Origin: Deltaproteobacteria bacterium
GTDB lineage: Bacteria; Myxococcota_A; Polyangia; JAAYKL01
Direction of reading: 5' to 3'
NCBI GenBank assembly: GCA_016936575.1
Contig: JAFGXQ010000013.1
Coordinates: 66,835-123,597, forward strand
DNA length: 56,763 nt
Under the pieces are notes generated by a model, which saw nothing but the letters and a program-made list of their open reading frames with translations, made no database searches and was not told the DNA's origin. The position numbers and the translations under genes are program-made. Below, piece by piece: positions 8,208 through 17,022 of the stretch (position 1 is its first letter; every line of letters begins with the position of its first letter).

Positions 8208-9152
8208 GTGAGCGATTCCATTAAAAATCTGTATGACAGCATGACCACCATCGACGATGTACAAAAATTAATCGATGACGAGGAACGTGAGTCGGTTACG
8301 CTCGATTATAAGCAGGCCGAGCGCCGCTGGAATCACACGGCAAAAGAGAAAATTGCCAAGCATATATCTGCATTCTCCAACTCCGAGGGAGGAATCCTTA
8401 TTTTCGGTGTTCAATGCGACGACGCCGACAAAGACAAACCCAAGGCCATCACCGGACTCCATCCGCAAAACGGTGTTGAAGATTTTGACCGCATCGTAAC
8501 TGCGGCCATTCGCCCGGAAATCAACGGCTGGCAGCGTAAAAAAATCACCAACGGAAAACTGGCCGTGCTGCTCGTTTACATACCGGCTAGTGATGCGGGA
8601 CCGCATCAGTCCATGAAACACAAACAGTACTTTCACCGCTCGGGTGCCCAATCCATTGCGATGGAGCACTACCTTGTGCAACGCTATTTCGGCAAGCACT
8701 ACCACCCGCAGCTCGAAATCGAAATACTGGAACCCTCCCGTTTTCGCGCCACGTATCCGCAGAGAGAGTGGACCCACTATTTTTCGCTGCAGTTTCTGCT
8801 TAGAAATCGGGGCAAGGGAAACGCTCGCGGCTGCAGCGGCCACATTGCGCTGCCGTCATCAAAATACATCGTAACCAATCACGCCACACCTTATTTTCGC
8901 GCCCAGGTCGAACAAAGCCGCAGCTGGCAAAGCGAAGGCCCCGGCCCCCATTATTTCGTGCTGCCCCGAGACATTCACCCTGGTGCATCGTTCTGTTTTT
9001 ACGAGTTGGCTATCGCTTTTCACAGCCAATATCTTCAGGAACTGCGTGAATTGCCGTTTCTTCACTGGGAACTGTATGCCGAAGGAATGGAATCACAAAA
9101 AGGCAGCTACACACTTTCAGAACATTTTTTCAATCTGCTTTTGGATTCCTGA
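8208..9152 (+). CDS. AlbA_2 (Schlafen-type) domain protein
   Basis: A 314-residue cytoplasmic protein. The GTG at 8208 is preferred because AAGGAG lies 10 nt upstream; a TTG at 8172 would add 12 residues. The N-terminal half carries the AlbA_2 signature: an E-S-x-T-L-x-Y-K motif near residue 30, then SAFSNSEGGILIFGV at about 55, and a later HRSGAQS that resembles the conserved R-x-G segment. AlbA_2 domains bind nucleic acid or nucleotides and usually sit in transcriptional regulators or Schlafen-like nucleases. The C-terminal half (about 170-314) is unrecognised and aromatic-rich. It stands alone between divergent genes, and its partner or target is unknown. Confidence 0.65.
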   Translation: MSDSIKNLYDSMTTIDDVQKLIDDEERESVTLDYKQAERRWNHTAKEKIAKHISAFSNSEGGILIFGVQCDDADKDKPKAITGLHPQNGVEDFDRIVTAAIRPEINGWQRKKITNGKLAVLLVYIPASDAGPHQSMKHKQYFHRSGAQSIAMEHYLVQRYFGKHYHPQLEIEILEPSRFRATYPQREWTHYFSLQFLLRNRGKGNARGCSGHIALPSSKYIVTNHATPYFRAQVEQSRSWQSEGPGPHYFVLPRDIHPGASFCFYELAIAFHSQYLQELRELPFLHWELYAEGMESQKGSYTLSEHFFNLLLDS

Positions 9153-9250
9153 GTATTGAACATGAATCAACGAAAAGGTATAACGCCAGAATCTCAACTT
9201 CGAGACGCCCGAAACGCACTTTTCGGCGGGGCAGACAGGAACATTCACCG

Positions 9251-9919
9251 ATGATGGTGTGCGCCGTAATATCGACGCAAAACAGCGCCGACCATATTGA
9301 GAGCATCGTGCTTCGAACCCGTGCGATACTCGAACCGGACATTTTCGTTCTCGACCACGAATCGACAGACGACACCGTTGCCATCGCGCGCGCATCCGGC
9401 GCTCAAATTCTAAGCAGTGAATCCGACAGCAAAGGACTGATGATTTCAGCGCTGGAACAGATTCAGAACCTGGGATTCACGCACGCGGTATTTCTGAACG
9501 CAAATAACGCAAGCCACGTGCCCGAACAGATTCCCATGTTCGTCAACGCTGTTTGGCAGTCACCCCATTGCATTTTCGTGGCACAGAGCAAAGGCACCCG
9601 TCGCAGCACCGTGTCAAACGCGCTTCTTTCCGCGGGCGCTCTGCGCACCATCAAGGATGCCTGGAACAATTTTCGCATTTATCCGGTGGAGGACATCCTG
9701 GCGCTCAATTGCAAAGAAGATGGCGAGCACTTCGCGCCAGAAGCATTGGTGCGAGCCTCATGGGCGGGTATCCACACCAAACACCTGGAACTCGACGCAT
9801 CATGCCCCATTGAACATGAAATCGCTCAGAGTCCACAAGCATTGTTTCTCAGTGTAAAATTGCTGGGGGGCATGCTTATTCGATTTCCTGCTTTATTACG
9901 ACGCAGATTGGCCCTATAA
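9251..9919 (+). CDS. GT2-like glycosyltransferase homologue, DxD motif absent
   Basis: A 222-residue protein resembling the N-terminal GT-A fold of family 2 glycosyltransferases. VCAVISTQNSADHI corresponds to the usual first strand and nucleotide loop, and DHESTDDT to the D-D-G-S-T-D-D-T motif. At the position of the metal-binding DxD (normally D-A-D-G) the sequence reads LNANNASHVPEQIP, so both Asp are Asn. The C-terminal part is short, ending in a basic tail with a hydrophobic stretch (about 200-215) that could sit on the membrane. It may be a non-catalytic relative or use an altered metal site. It is followed 68 nt later by the methyltransferase-like gene on the same strand. The start could be either Met of the ATGATG. 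Confidence 0.55.
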   Translation: MMVCAVISTQNSADHIESIVLRTRAILEPDIFVLDHESTDDTVAIARASGAQILSSESDSKGLMISALEQIQNLGFTHAVFLNANNASHVPEQIPMFVNAVWQSPHCIFVAQSKGTRRSTVSNALLSAGALRTIKDAWNNFRIYPVEDILALNCKEDGEHFAPEALVRASWAGIHTKHLELDASCPIEHEIAQSPQALFLSVKLLGGMLIRFPALLRRRLAL

Positions 9920-9987
9920 ACACAACCGAATTTTCGCCGGCGGTTTCGGCGATCAAAAACAGACAAACCGAACCGAAGGACAAACCG

Positions 9988-10986
9988 TTGAAATCAACTA
10001 TTCTACTCCGCATAACCAACGCTATCGCCGCACGTGCTGACTGCCTCCGCCCGCCGCACAACAATGCATTCCGCCTGTTTAACGGGTTTACCGAAGGTGC
10101 AAAGGAATTCACCGTCGATGTATACGGAAAAACGCTGGTTATCCACGATTATCGCTCCGAAGCGCCAGCGCGCGCCGATGAACTTCCTGACGCAATTGCG
10201 GAACTTCTACTGGAGCGCATTTCTTTTACGGAAGCGATTATATACAAGCGAAGGAAAGGTCGCACTGCCGATGAACGAAACGGCATTTTGCTCCGGGGCG
10301 ATACACCCGACACGCGTATTGTTGAAGACGATGTGCAATACGCACTGGCGATGACCCTAAACCGCGATGCAGGCTTCTATATTGACACTCGCGGTGTCCG
10401 CCGATGGATTCTCGACCATATGCTGGGCAAAACCGTGCTCAACACCTTTGCTTACACCGGCAGTCTGGGGATCGCCGCGATGGCTGCAAATGCAAAGGAA
10501 GTAATACAAACCGACCTGAACCGCGTCTTTTTAAATGTCGCCAAGCAATCCTGCGCCATGAACGGATTCCCCGTCATCAAGCGAAACTTTGTAACCGGCG
10601 ACTTTTTCATGGTGATGAAACAGTTCACGCGCCAGGAACGAACCTTCGATTGTGTAATTCTCGATCCGCCGTTTTTTTCAACCACTGCCGGCGGCCGTGT
10701 CGACCTTGAAAACAATATGACGAGACTCATCAACAAAATCCGGCCGCTGGTGAAAAACGGCGGCAATATCATAGCGATCAATAACGCCGTGTACCTTCCC
10801 GGAAAAGAATACATAAACACACTGAATGATTTATGTTCAGACAGCTATGTATCCATCGAAAGCACCATTCCGGTCCCCAAGGACTGCGCCGGGTATCCGC
10901 AGACGGTTGTGGAGCAACCGTTCATCGATCCGTCACCATTCAATCATTCCACCAAAATTGTGGTGTTGAAAATCACACACAAATAA
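9988..10986 (+). CDS. Class I SAM-dependent methyltransferase, RlmI/RlmL-like
   Basis: A 332-residue protein starting at TTG with AAGGA 8 nt upstream. The C-terminal two thirds form a Rossmann methyltransferase: a motif I region near FAYTGSLGIAAMAA (about 153-166), an acidic residue at the end of strand 2 (IQTDLNR), and the motif IV tetrapeptide DPPF (ILDPPFF). The segment before it (DAGFYIDTRGVRRW) is typical of the 23S rRNA methyltransferases RlmI and RlmK. The first 100 residues are a small beta-rich domain in the place of the PUA domain. I do not see the catalytic Cys expected for a C5-cytosine enzyme, so substrate and target base are open. It probably modifies rRNA or tRNA. Confidence 0.7.
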   Translation: MKSTILLRITNAIAARADCLRPPHNNAFRLFNGFTEGAKEFTVDVYGKTLVIHDYRSEAPARADELPDAIAELLLERISFTEAIIYKRRKGRTADERNGILLRGDTPDTRIVEDDVQYALAMTLNRDAGFYIDTRGVRRWILDHMLGKTVLNTFAYTGSLGIAAMAANAKEVIQTDLNRVFLNVAKQSCAMNGFPVIKRNFVTGDFFMVMKQFTRQERTFDCVILDPPFFSTTAGGRVDLENNMTRLINKIRPLVKNGGNIIAINNAVYLPGKEYINTLNDLCSDSYVSIESTIPVPKDCAGYPQTVVEQPFIDPSPFNHSTKIVVLKITHK

Positions 10987-10994
10987 ACCGTCGC

Positions 10995-11966
10995 TCACAA
11001 GCGCTCGACAGAAAATTCGAACGAAATGGGACGGTGATCACTGTAGTATTGCAAAAATTCGTCGTGCACATACGGGTCGCCCACATAGGGCCCCAGCGAT
11101 ACATCCCAGAAAACGCGCATCTCATCGACCAAATCAATTACCTCAAAGGAACCTATGACGACGACTGATGTTTGTTTTGAAGTATCAAAAATCACGTGGT
11201 CATAGCACTCATGGCTGGAAGCGGTGTTCGTTTTTTCACACTGCGCATTCAACGAGGTCCAATTTTCGGACAGCACCGAGGCGAGTTCTGCCGCGCCCGA
11301 AAGATTCATATCACCGACAATGAAAACCGCTTCATCCGGCGGAATGGCTCCTGCTATCCATTGAAACATGAACGCAAACTCATCAGCCCGTGCAACTGTC
11401 GCATCGGCGCCCGCGGCCAGATGGACGTTAAGAAACATCACCGGTAACGCCATACCAACAATCTCAAATCGAAATGCGTATGGTACGCGAGCAAAAACAT
11501 CATGAGCGGCGTGCGGTTCATCGATAAAGCCGGCGAGAGAACCGAACTGCGGAGTGACCACGTCGTCGCGATAGAACACCGTCCACCACTCCGTATCACT
11601 CCCGGCGGAATGCAAACTGTCTCCGGGACCGGTATCTTCCTCAGACAGCCAGTACGAAAACCCCAACGCCGCCATCTCTGAAAAAAACGCGCGGGCCTCC
11701 GCATCGGCCGCGTCAGAATCCCCGTCGGGATACACCACATCTTCGGGCGGTGCGGTCAGTTCCTGAATCAGTGCGATATCACAGGGCGCGAGCACCGATG
11801 CAACCGCCTCATTGTCTTTGCGGGTATATAGTCCGAGAAACGCGATATTGAAGGAACAGACACGTATGGTTGAAACCGATGACGGCATGTTCTGCATACT
11901 GTCGGGAACATCGGGCATGCAGGCCACCGCTCCCAGCAACACCAACAATGTGAAATTTTTCTTCAT
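10995..11966 (-). CDS. Lipoprotein of the endonuclease/exonuclease/phosphatase family
   Basis: A 323-residue exported protein. The N-terminal signal ends in a lipobox, LGAVAC, with Cys16 as lipid anchor. The rest has the hallmarks of the DNase I-like fold: VCSFNIAF at the first strand, the metal-binding Glu in IQELTAPP, NVHLAAG, GDMNLSG, and the catalytic pair SDHRP near the C-terminus. This supports a metal-dependent phosphodiesterase or nuclease attached to the outer membrane or exposed outside the cell. The natural substrate (DNA, RNA, lipid head group) cannot be told. It ends 8 nt from the stop of the convergent methyltransferase gene. Confidence 0.75.
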   Translation of the reverse strand: MKKNFTLLVLLGAVACMPDVPDSMQNMPSSVSTIRVCSFNIAFLGLYTRKDNEAVASVLAPCDIALIQELTAPPEDVVYPDGDSDAADAEARAFFSEMAALGFSYWLSEEDTGPGDSLHSAGSDTEWWTVFYRDDVVTPQFGSLAGFIDEPHAAHDVFARVPYAFRFEIVGMALPVMFLNVHLAAGADATVARADEFAFMFQWIAGAIPPDEAVFIVGDMNLSGAAELASVLSENWTSLNAQCEKTNTASSHECYDHVIFDTSKQTSVVVIGSFEVIDLVDEMRVFWDVSLGPYVGDPYVHDEFLQYYSDHRPISFEFSVERL

Positions 11967-12059
11967 GGCGCGGAGTGTACCGACGCATTTTTTTTATTCA
12001 AGCGCCGAGGTGGAGCGAACAAACGAATACTGTAAAGATAGAAACCAACGAACAGAAAA

Positions 12060-12971
12060 TCAGTCTTCTTTGTCGTCTCGCCACATATGCAGACGAAGTT
12101 CAGCAGCGCGAACCCGCGCGTTCCTGAAATACTGACTTTCCGGGTGGCGCCGCATCAACGCCTTCAGCACAGATAGTGCTTCATCTTTCTGATGGGCATC
12201 TTCATGACTTTTCGCCAGATACCATAGGGCATCGTCGGACAATTCTCGGTTGAGATGCTCCTCTGTAACTTTCTGCAAAATGGCAATGGCCTCACGGGGC
12301 TTGCCCTGCAAACGAAGTGCGTTCGCCATTTCAATTTTGGCTGCTTTGGCGTGCCCCGCGTCATCGTTGTAGCGCAAGCATTCTTTATATTCCTGAACCG
12401 CTTCCGGATATTTTTCCTGAGCGCTCAAATCCAGTGCTTTCACATAATGCTCCATCGACAAATCATTGCGAAATCGCTGTACCACATCGGTCAACAGCTT
12501 TCTTTCGAGGTATGTCAATTGCCCGGTATTGACTTTTTCAAAAGCATCCAGCGTGCCTTGTCTGTCGCCTTCGTTAATCAGTCGGTATATTTCAACCAAA
12601 TCTTTATCGCCCTGCTTCTCTTCGGTACCGGTCTCTTTTTTCATCTCCGCCAGCGCCGCTTTGGCCTTCTGCGCTTCGTCCTTCACCTGCGCGAGCTCTT
12701 TTTCGAGCGGTGCCTGCCGCGCATTATACGCCAACTGCGCGCCTATCACCGCGAGCACCGCAATAATCAAATACACCACAAACGAACTGGCCGATAAATT
12801 CCGCTCGTATGCCGACTGACGTTTGGCAATCGATCGCACATCCGAACTCAGAGAGTTGGTGAGGTTATTGGACTTGATAATCAGCGCCCTGGCTTCAATA
12901 ATCTCTTTTTCTATTTTTCTAAGTTCGTTTGATCCGTCCATGGCATCACCATTAGCAGAAGAATCACTCAA
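12060..12971 (-). CDS. Membrane-anchored TPR protein with coiled coil
   Basis: A 303-residue protein. The N-terminal 40 residues are helical and charged. One membrane helix lies at about 62-80 (SFVVYLIIAVLAVIGAQLAY), followed by a coiled coil (about 85-120) and, from about 150, helical hairpins of TPR type (YPEAVQEYKECLRYN, KPREAIAILQKV, KDEALSVLKALMRRHPES). Such proteins scaffold envelope complexes. The start at TTG (12971) is uncertain; an in-frame ATG at 12941 is an alternative that removes ten residues. It lies downstream of the flippase gene on the same strand (67 nt gap), so the two may be co-transcribed. Confidence 0.65.
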   Translation of the reverse strand: MSDSSANGDAMDGSNELRKIEKEIIEARALIIKSNNLTNSLSSDVRSIAKRQSAYERNLSASSFVVYLIIAVLAVIGAQLAYNARQAPLEKELAQVKDEAQKAKAALAEMKKETGTEEKQGDKDLVEIYRLINEGDRQGTLDAFEKVNTGQLTYLERKLLTDVVQRFRNDLSMEHYVKALDLSAQEKYPEAVQEYKECLRYNDDAGHAKAAKIEMANALRLQGKPREAIAILQKVTEEHLNRELSDDALWYLAKSHEDAHQKDEALSVLKALMRRHPESQYFRNARVRAAELRLHMWRDDKED

Positions 12972-13038
12972 CGTCCACGGTGTTGGCCGAATTTGTCGTG
13001 GGCAACCCCATCGCCGCGGACCCGCGGATGACTCATGT

Positions 13039-14604
13039 TTATTTATTTCGTTTCAATATCTGTCTTAATTGTCCAAGATCCTCACCCGTAAACTCCCGAG
13101 TCACCGAAAGGATTCCAAAATAAATCACCAATACCCCCACACAATGAGCGAGCGTTGCCACCGCTCCGCTACCTGGTGCATAATGAACAGCAACCACAGC
13201 CGTCGCAGACGCCGCAACCACCCGAAACAACGTAAACAGCGGAACCATGGCCCCAAAGGTTCGAAAAACGAAAAACAAACTTACCGCCAGGGTCACAAAC
13301 ATCGCGATAGACGTTCCGACAGCGGTAAGAAACAACACATGCTCACCTGGACAATCGGCAAACGATAAAAACAAAGCATCCAAACCCAGCACGCCGACCA
13401 TACCAATCAGCACCGTGGTCATCGCATGCCATTTCTTTCCGGCTGCATTCAGGACCGTGTTGGTAATCACCAGCAACCCGAACGCCACTATTCCCACCGA
13501 CAACACCTGCAACGCAGGGGCAGCCACTTCATAGCCATCAGGGAACACGAGCGACATGGCCCCTTCGGCCACACCGCAAAACACCGACGCCAACCCAACA
13601 ATCAGAATCAATGTGAATCGCAATGCCTTTGAAATATATCGTTTCGCCACTTCGATCTCGGCGTCTTTGGCCACTTTCGAAACTAGAGGAAACACCACAA
13701 ACGCGATGGCAATCACCGCCTGATACGGAATAAACGCCAGTTGTTGAACCGCCTTATATTGCCCCGCCCGAATCTTCATGGTTTCCTGGATAGCGTCCCC
13801 AACCATGCCAGCCTCCCGCGCCAAACGGGGAACCGCACCGGACAACACATAAATATCAACCATCATCACCAGATTCAAAATAAAGGTATACGCGATAATC
13901 ACCCAGGCGAACGATACAAACTTCTTACCTTCAAACGACGCAGTACCGGGTGTGTTTCGTGTTTTGACATACGCCGCCAGGCAGATTACCAGCGCGGCAC
14001 AGATAAAACCGAGCACCGTTCCTAAAACTTCAAATCCCGCCAGCACAAATCCAACCATCAACGCCGTCTTGATAGTGGTATACGAAATATCGAACAACGC
14101 TTGAGCACGAAACCGACGAAGTCCGTTCAGTGAGCCGATAAACACTGAATAAGAGGCATACGCAACGATGATTACGGCACTCAGTTGCATGTACCTGGCC
14201 AGATGGCCATCGGTGGATTCAAACCAATAGGTTGAAATCACATCGCTCAGCAATGCGTATACACCCGCCACAATCAGTCCAACCGCGCCCATGATTTTCA
14301 GAGCGGAGATGCGAACACTCGCAGCGACCGATTCGTCTTCTGCGGTGAATTTGGAAACAGACTGAATCGTCCCCGTGACAATTCCGTTATTTATAAAAGA
14401 AACACCCGTAACCACCAATCCGTACACGCCGTACATCGCTTTACCGGCATCCTCGTCTCCCCCGGCGGCCCAATTGAACAATCGCGGAAGCACAAACACC
14501 AGCACCCACCCCATCATCATGAACCACAGTTTGGCGAAAGTGATGTAAATCACTCCCATTCCTGTATTTTTCACCACCGCTGCGGTCGTATCCTGCTTTG
14601 TCAT
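13039..14604 (-). CDS. Polysaccharide/oligosaccharide flippase (MOP superfamily)
   Basis: About 521 residues with some 12-14 hydrophobic helices and the N-terminal pattern NTGMGVIYITFAKLWFM typical of Wzx/MurJ-like exporters in the MATE-like MOP superfamily. These flip undecaprenyl-linked glycans across the inner membrane. The ATG at 14604 fits the family N-terminus better; an ATG at 14655 would add 17 residues, and neither has a clear ribosome site. Glycan assembly partners are not adjacent, though glycosyltransferases occur at 9.3 and 24.3 kb. A short GC-rich palindrome (CCGCGG-AC-CCGCGG at 13014-13027) lies just after the stop. Confidence 0.75.
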   Translation of the reverse strand: MTKQDTTAAVVKNTGMGVIYITFAKLWFMMMGWVLVFVLPRLFNWAAGGDEDAGKAMYGVYGLVVTGVSFINNGIVTGTIQSVSKFTAEDESVAASVRISALKIMGAVGLIVAGVYALLSDVISTYWFESTDGHLARYMQLSAVIIVAYASYSVFIGSLNGLRRFRAQALFDISYTTIKTALMVGFVLAGFEVLGTVLGFICAALVICLAAYVKTRNTPGTASFEGKKFVSFAWVIIAYTFILNLVMMVDIYVLSGAVPRLAREAGMVGDAIQETMKIRAGQYKAVQQLAFIPYQAVIAIAFVVFPLVSKVAKDAEIEVAKRYISKALRFTLILIVGLASVFCGVAEGAMSLVFPDGYEVAAPALQVLSVGIVAFGLLVITNTVLNAAGKKWHAMTTVLIGMVGVLGLDALFLSFADCPGEHVLFLTAVGTSIAMFVTLAVSLFFVFRTFGAMVPLFTLFRVVAASATAVVAVHYAPGSGAVATLAHCVGVLVIYFGILSVTREFTGEDLGQLRQILKRNK

Positions 14605-14791
14605 GGCGGCAATAAATACCAGCAAACCGTTGGAAGCAAAACAAAATTCGTTCATTAATCGATCATTAAACTGGCAATAAAATTGTCACTTGAATTGTGG
14701 TTATTTATAGTGATGATTAATTTGGATTTATAAAAAAGAGCATGAATGCTCACAAATAATCGGATACAAATATTTCCGATAAACCACCCAC

Positions 14792-14808
14792 TCGAAGCAG
14801 AGCTTCGA
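14792..14808 (+). promoter_or_regulatory. Hairpin just upstream of rel
   Basis: TCGAAG-CAGAG-CTTCGA can form a 6-bp stem with a 5-nt loop, ending 20 nt before the rel start codon. It lies in the AT-rich divergent region between the flippase and rel. It may lie in the rel mRNA leader. No known regulatory RNA class is recognised. Confidence 0.3.
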
Positions 14809-14828
14809 AACAGGGACCAAGTATTTTA

Positions 14829-16973
14829 ATGGCCGAAATCGAACACGTTCTTCAAAGCTTCACCTTTCATCATGCTGATGGAAACACCGATATGGTGCTG
14901 GAAGCCTACAAATACGCACTGGAAAAACACGAGGGGCAGAAGCGGCGTTCCGGTGAACCCTATATTGTTCACCCAATGTCTGTGGCCAAAATCGCTGCGG
15001 ATATGGGACTTTGCGAGCCATCTATCTGTGCGGCACTGCTGCACGATGTAATTGAGGACACCGACACCACCCGGGAAGAAATCAAAGAAAAATTCGGCGA
15101 AGATGTGGCACTGCTGGTTGAAGGACTCACCAAATTAGACAACGTTCATTTCGTACACAAAGAAGAACGCCAGGCCGAAAGCTTTCGCAAGATGCTTATC
15201 GCCACGGTCGATGATATTCGCATCCTGCTTATCAAACTGGCAGATCGCCTGCACAATATGTCTACCCTGAGCGCACTGCCGCCGGAGAAACAAGAACGAA
15301 TCGCACAGGAAACCCGCGATATTTACACGCCGATTGCCGGTCGTCTGGGGCTGGCTTGGCTCAAAGCCGATTTGGACGACTTGTCATTCAAGTATCTGGA
15401 GCCCGAAGAATACAATCGCCTGGCCAAAGAAGTGAAAATGACGCGCAGGGAACGCATCGTTTTTATCAACCGCGTCAAAAATCAACTTCAACGGCTGTTG
15501 GTGGAACGAGGTTTCGACGCCGACGTATCCGGCCGCCTGAAGAACCTTCACTCCATTCACATGAAAATGCAGCGCAAAGACCTGGCGTTCGAGAAAATTC
15601 ACGACGCCATTGCGTTCCGCGTGCTGTGCGAATCGATAGAGCAGTGTTACGCCATCTTCGGAATTGTCCATTCGAAATGGATTCCCGTTCCCGGCTACAT
15701 CAAAGATTATATTGCCATGCCCAAAGCCAACCACTACCAGTCGTTACACACCACGGTGGTCGGTGACGGTGGGGAGAGAATGGAAATCCAGATTCGAACC
15801 AAGGAAATGCACCAAATTGCGGAATACGGCATCGCTGCGCACTGGGCCTACAAGGAAGGGCAGAAGAACACCGAAAAAGATGTCTATCTGTGGTTGCGCG
15901 AAATTCTCGAAAATCAGAGTGACCTTGACGATTCACGCGAATTCTTTGATTCGGTGAAAGTCGATCTGCTTCATGAAGATGTGTTTGTATTCACTCCGGC
16001 CGGTGAAATTAAAACCCTGAGCAACGGTGCGACACCGCTCGATTTCGCCTATGCGATTCACACCGAAGTCGGCAACCATTGCCGCGGCGCCCGGGTGAAC
16101 GGCGTGATGGTGCCCTTCGATACGGAACTCCGCAGCGGCGACCACATTGAAATCATTACCGCCAACGAACAACGTCCCAGCCTGGCCTGGCTCGACATCG
16201 CAAAAACCAGCCGGGCGCGAAATAAAATCAAAGCATACCTGAGAACCGAACAGCGGGAACAATCTTTACAGGTGGGTAAAAGCCTGCTCGAAAAAGCACT
16301 CCGCCGTTCGGGTATATCCTACAACAAAATGCTGAAATCCCGTGCGCTGGATAGCCTTGCGCCCAGATACAAACTCTCCGGCGCAAATGACGTGATTGCC
16401 GCCATCGGATACGGAAAGCTTGATGAAAATTCCGTTGCCTACGACCTGATGCCGGACGACGCCAAAGAAACCGCGAAATCTCACATCAAAGAAAGCGCGT
16501 TCGAAAAACTGCTGCGAAAGGTGAAATGGCAAGACGACGGCATCATTATTGACGGTGTCGACAACATGCTGGTGCATTTCGCCAAATGCTGCAACCCGCT
16601 TCCCGGGGAGCCTGTCATCGGATATATCAGCCGCGGGCGCGGCATCATTGTGCACCGGCAGGGCTGTCAACAGGCCGCGTATCTGGAAAAAGACCGACAA
16701 ACCAAAGTGTTGTGGAGTCAGAACGCCACCAACAAGCGACCTGTGAAACTGCAGATTATCTCGGGCGATCGCCCCGGCATTCTGGCCACCCTGAGCAATA
16801 CATTCATGAACAAGCAGATAAACATCGCATCTGTCCACTGCGATACCAGTGACCCCGGCGGTGCGGTCAGCACGTTTACATTTCCGATAGACAACGTGAC
16901 CAAACTGAACGAGCTGATTCGCACGCTCAAACAGACCAAGGGCGTCTACGAAGTAAACCGCCTTCAAAGCTGA
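14829..16973 (+). CDS. rel: Bifunctional (p)ppGpp synthetase/hydrolase Rel (RelA/SpoT family)
   Basis: A 714-residue full-length Rel protein that makes and degrades the starvation alarmone (p)ppGpp. The hydrolase HD domain keeps His48 and the HD pair 72-73 (LLHDVIEDT). The synthetase domain (about 225-345) has GRLKNLHSIHMKM, the YIAMPKANHYQSLHTT segment and the MEIQIRT strand. TGS follows at about 385-445 (VFTPAGEIKTL), then a linker with the Cys-containing CCNPLPGE motif, and a C-terminal ACT domain (about 640-714, ISGDRPGILATL). Both catalytic halves look intact, which suits the single long Rel found in many bacteria. It is convergent with thiI. Confidence 0.95.
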   Translation: MAEIEHVLQSFTFHHADGNTDMVLEAYKYALEKHEGQKRRSGEPYIVHPMSVAKIAADMGLCEPSICAALLHDVIEDTDTTREEIKEKFGEDVALLVEGLTKLDNVHFVHKEERQAESFRKMLIATVDDIRILLIKLADRLHNMSTLSALPPEKQERIAQETRDIYTPIAGRLGLAWLKADLDDLSFKYLEPEEYNRLAKEVKMTRRERIVFINRVKNQLQRLLVERGFDADVSGRLKNLHSIHMKMQRKDLAFEKIHDAIAFRVLCESIEQCYAIFGIVHSKWIPVPGYIKDYIAMPKANHYQSLHTTVVGDGGERMEIQIRTKEMHQIAEYGIAAHWAYKEGQKNTEKDVYLWLREILENQSDLDDSREFFDSVKVDLLHEDVFVFTPAGEIKTLSNGATPLDFAYAIHTEVGNHCRGARVNGVMVPFDTELRSGDHIEIITANEQRPSLAWLDIAKTSRARNKIKAYLRTEQREQSLQVGKSLLEKALRRSGISYNKMLKSRALDSLAPRYKLSGANDVIAAIGYGKLDENSVAYDLMPDDAKETAKSHIKESAFEKLLRKVKWQDDGIIIDGVDNMLVHFAKCCNPLPGEPVIGYISRGRGIIVHRQGCQQAAYLEKDRQTKVLWSQNATNKRPVKLQIISGDRPGILATLSNTFMNKQINIASVHCDTSDPGGAVSTFTFPIDNVTKLNELIRTLKQTKGVYEVNRLQS

Positions 16974-16991
16974 ATCTATTTTTCTAATTTC

Positions 16992-17015
16992 GGCAGGTTT
17001 TTCGCGACTCCTGCC
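16992..17015. terminator. Possible bidirectional terminator between rel and thiI
   Basis: GGCAGG and CCTGCC, 12 nt apart, form an inverted repeat in the 49-bp gap between the convergent rel and thiI stops. A run of T precedes and follows the first arm, but there is no clean U-tract after the stem. A weak terminator is plausible. Confidence 0.35.
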
Positions 17016-17022
17016 ATCGGCT

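Noticed and set aside
9162..9254. Short leader peptide before the GT2-like gene
   Set aside because: A small frame overlaps the start of the next gene (TGATG), but there is no ribosome site, so coupling is speculation.
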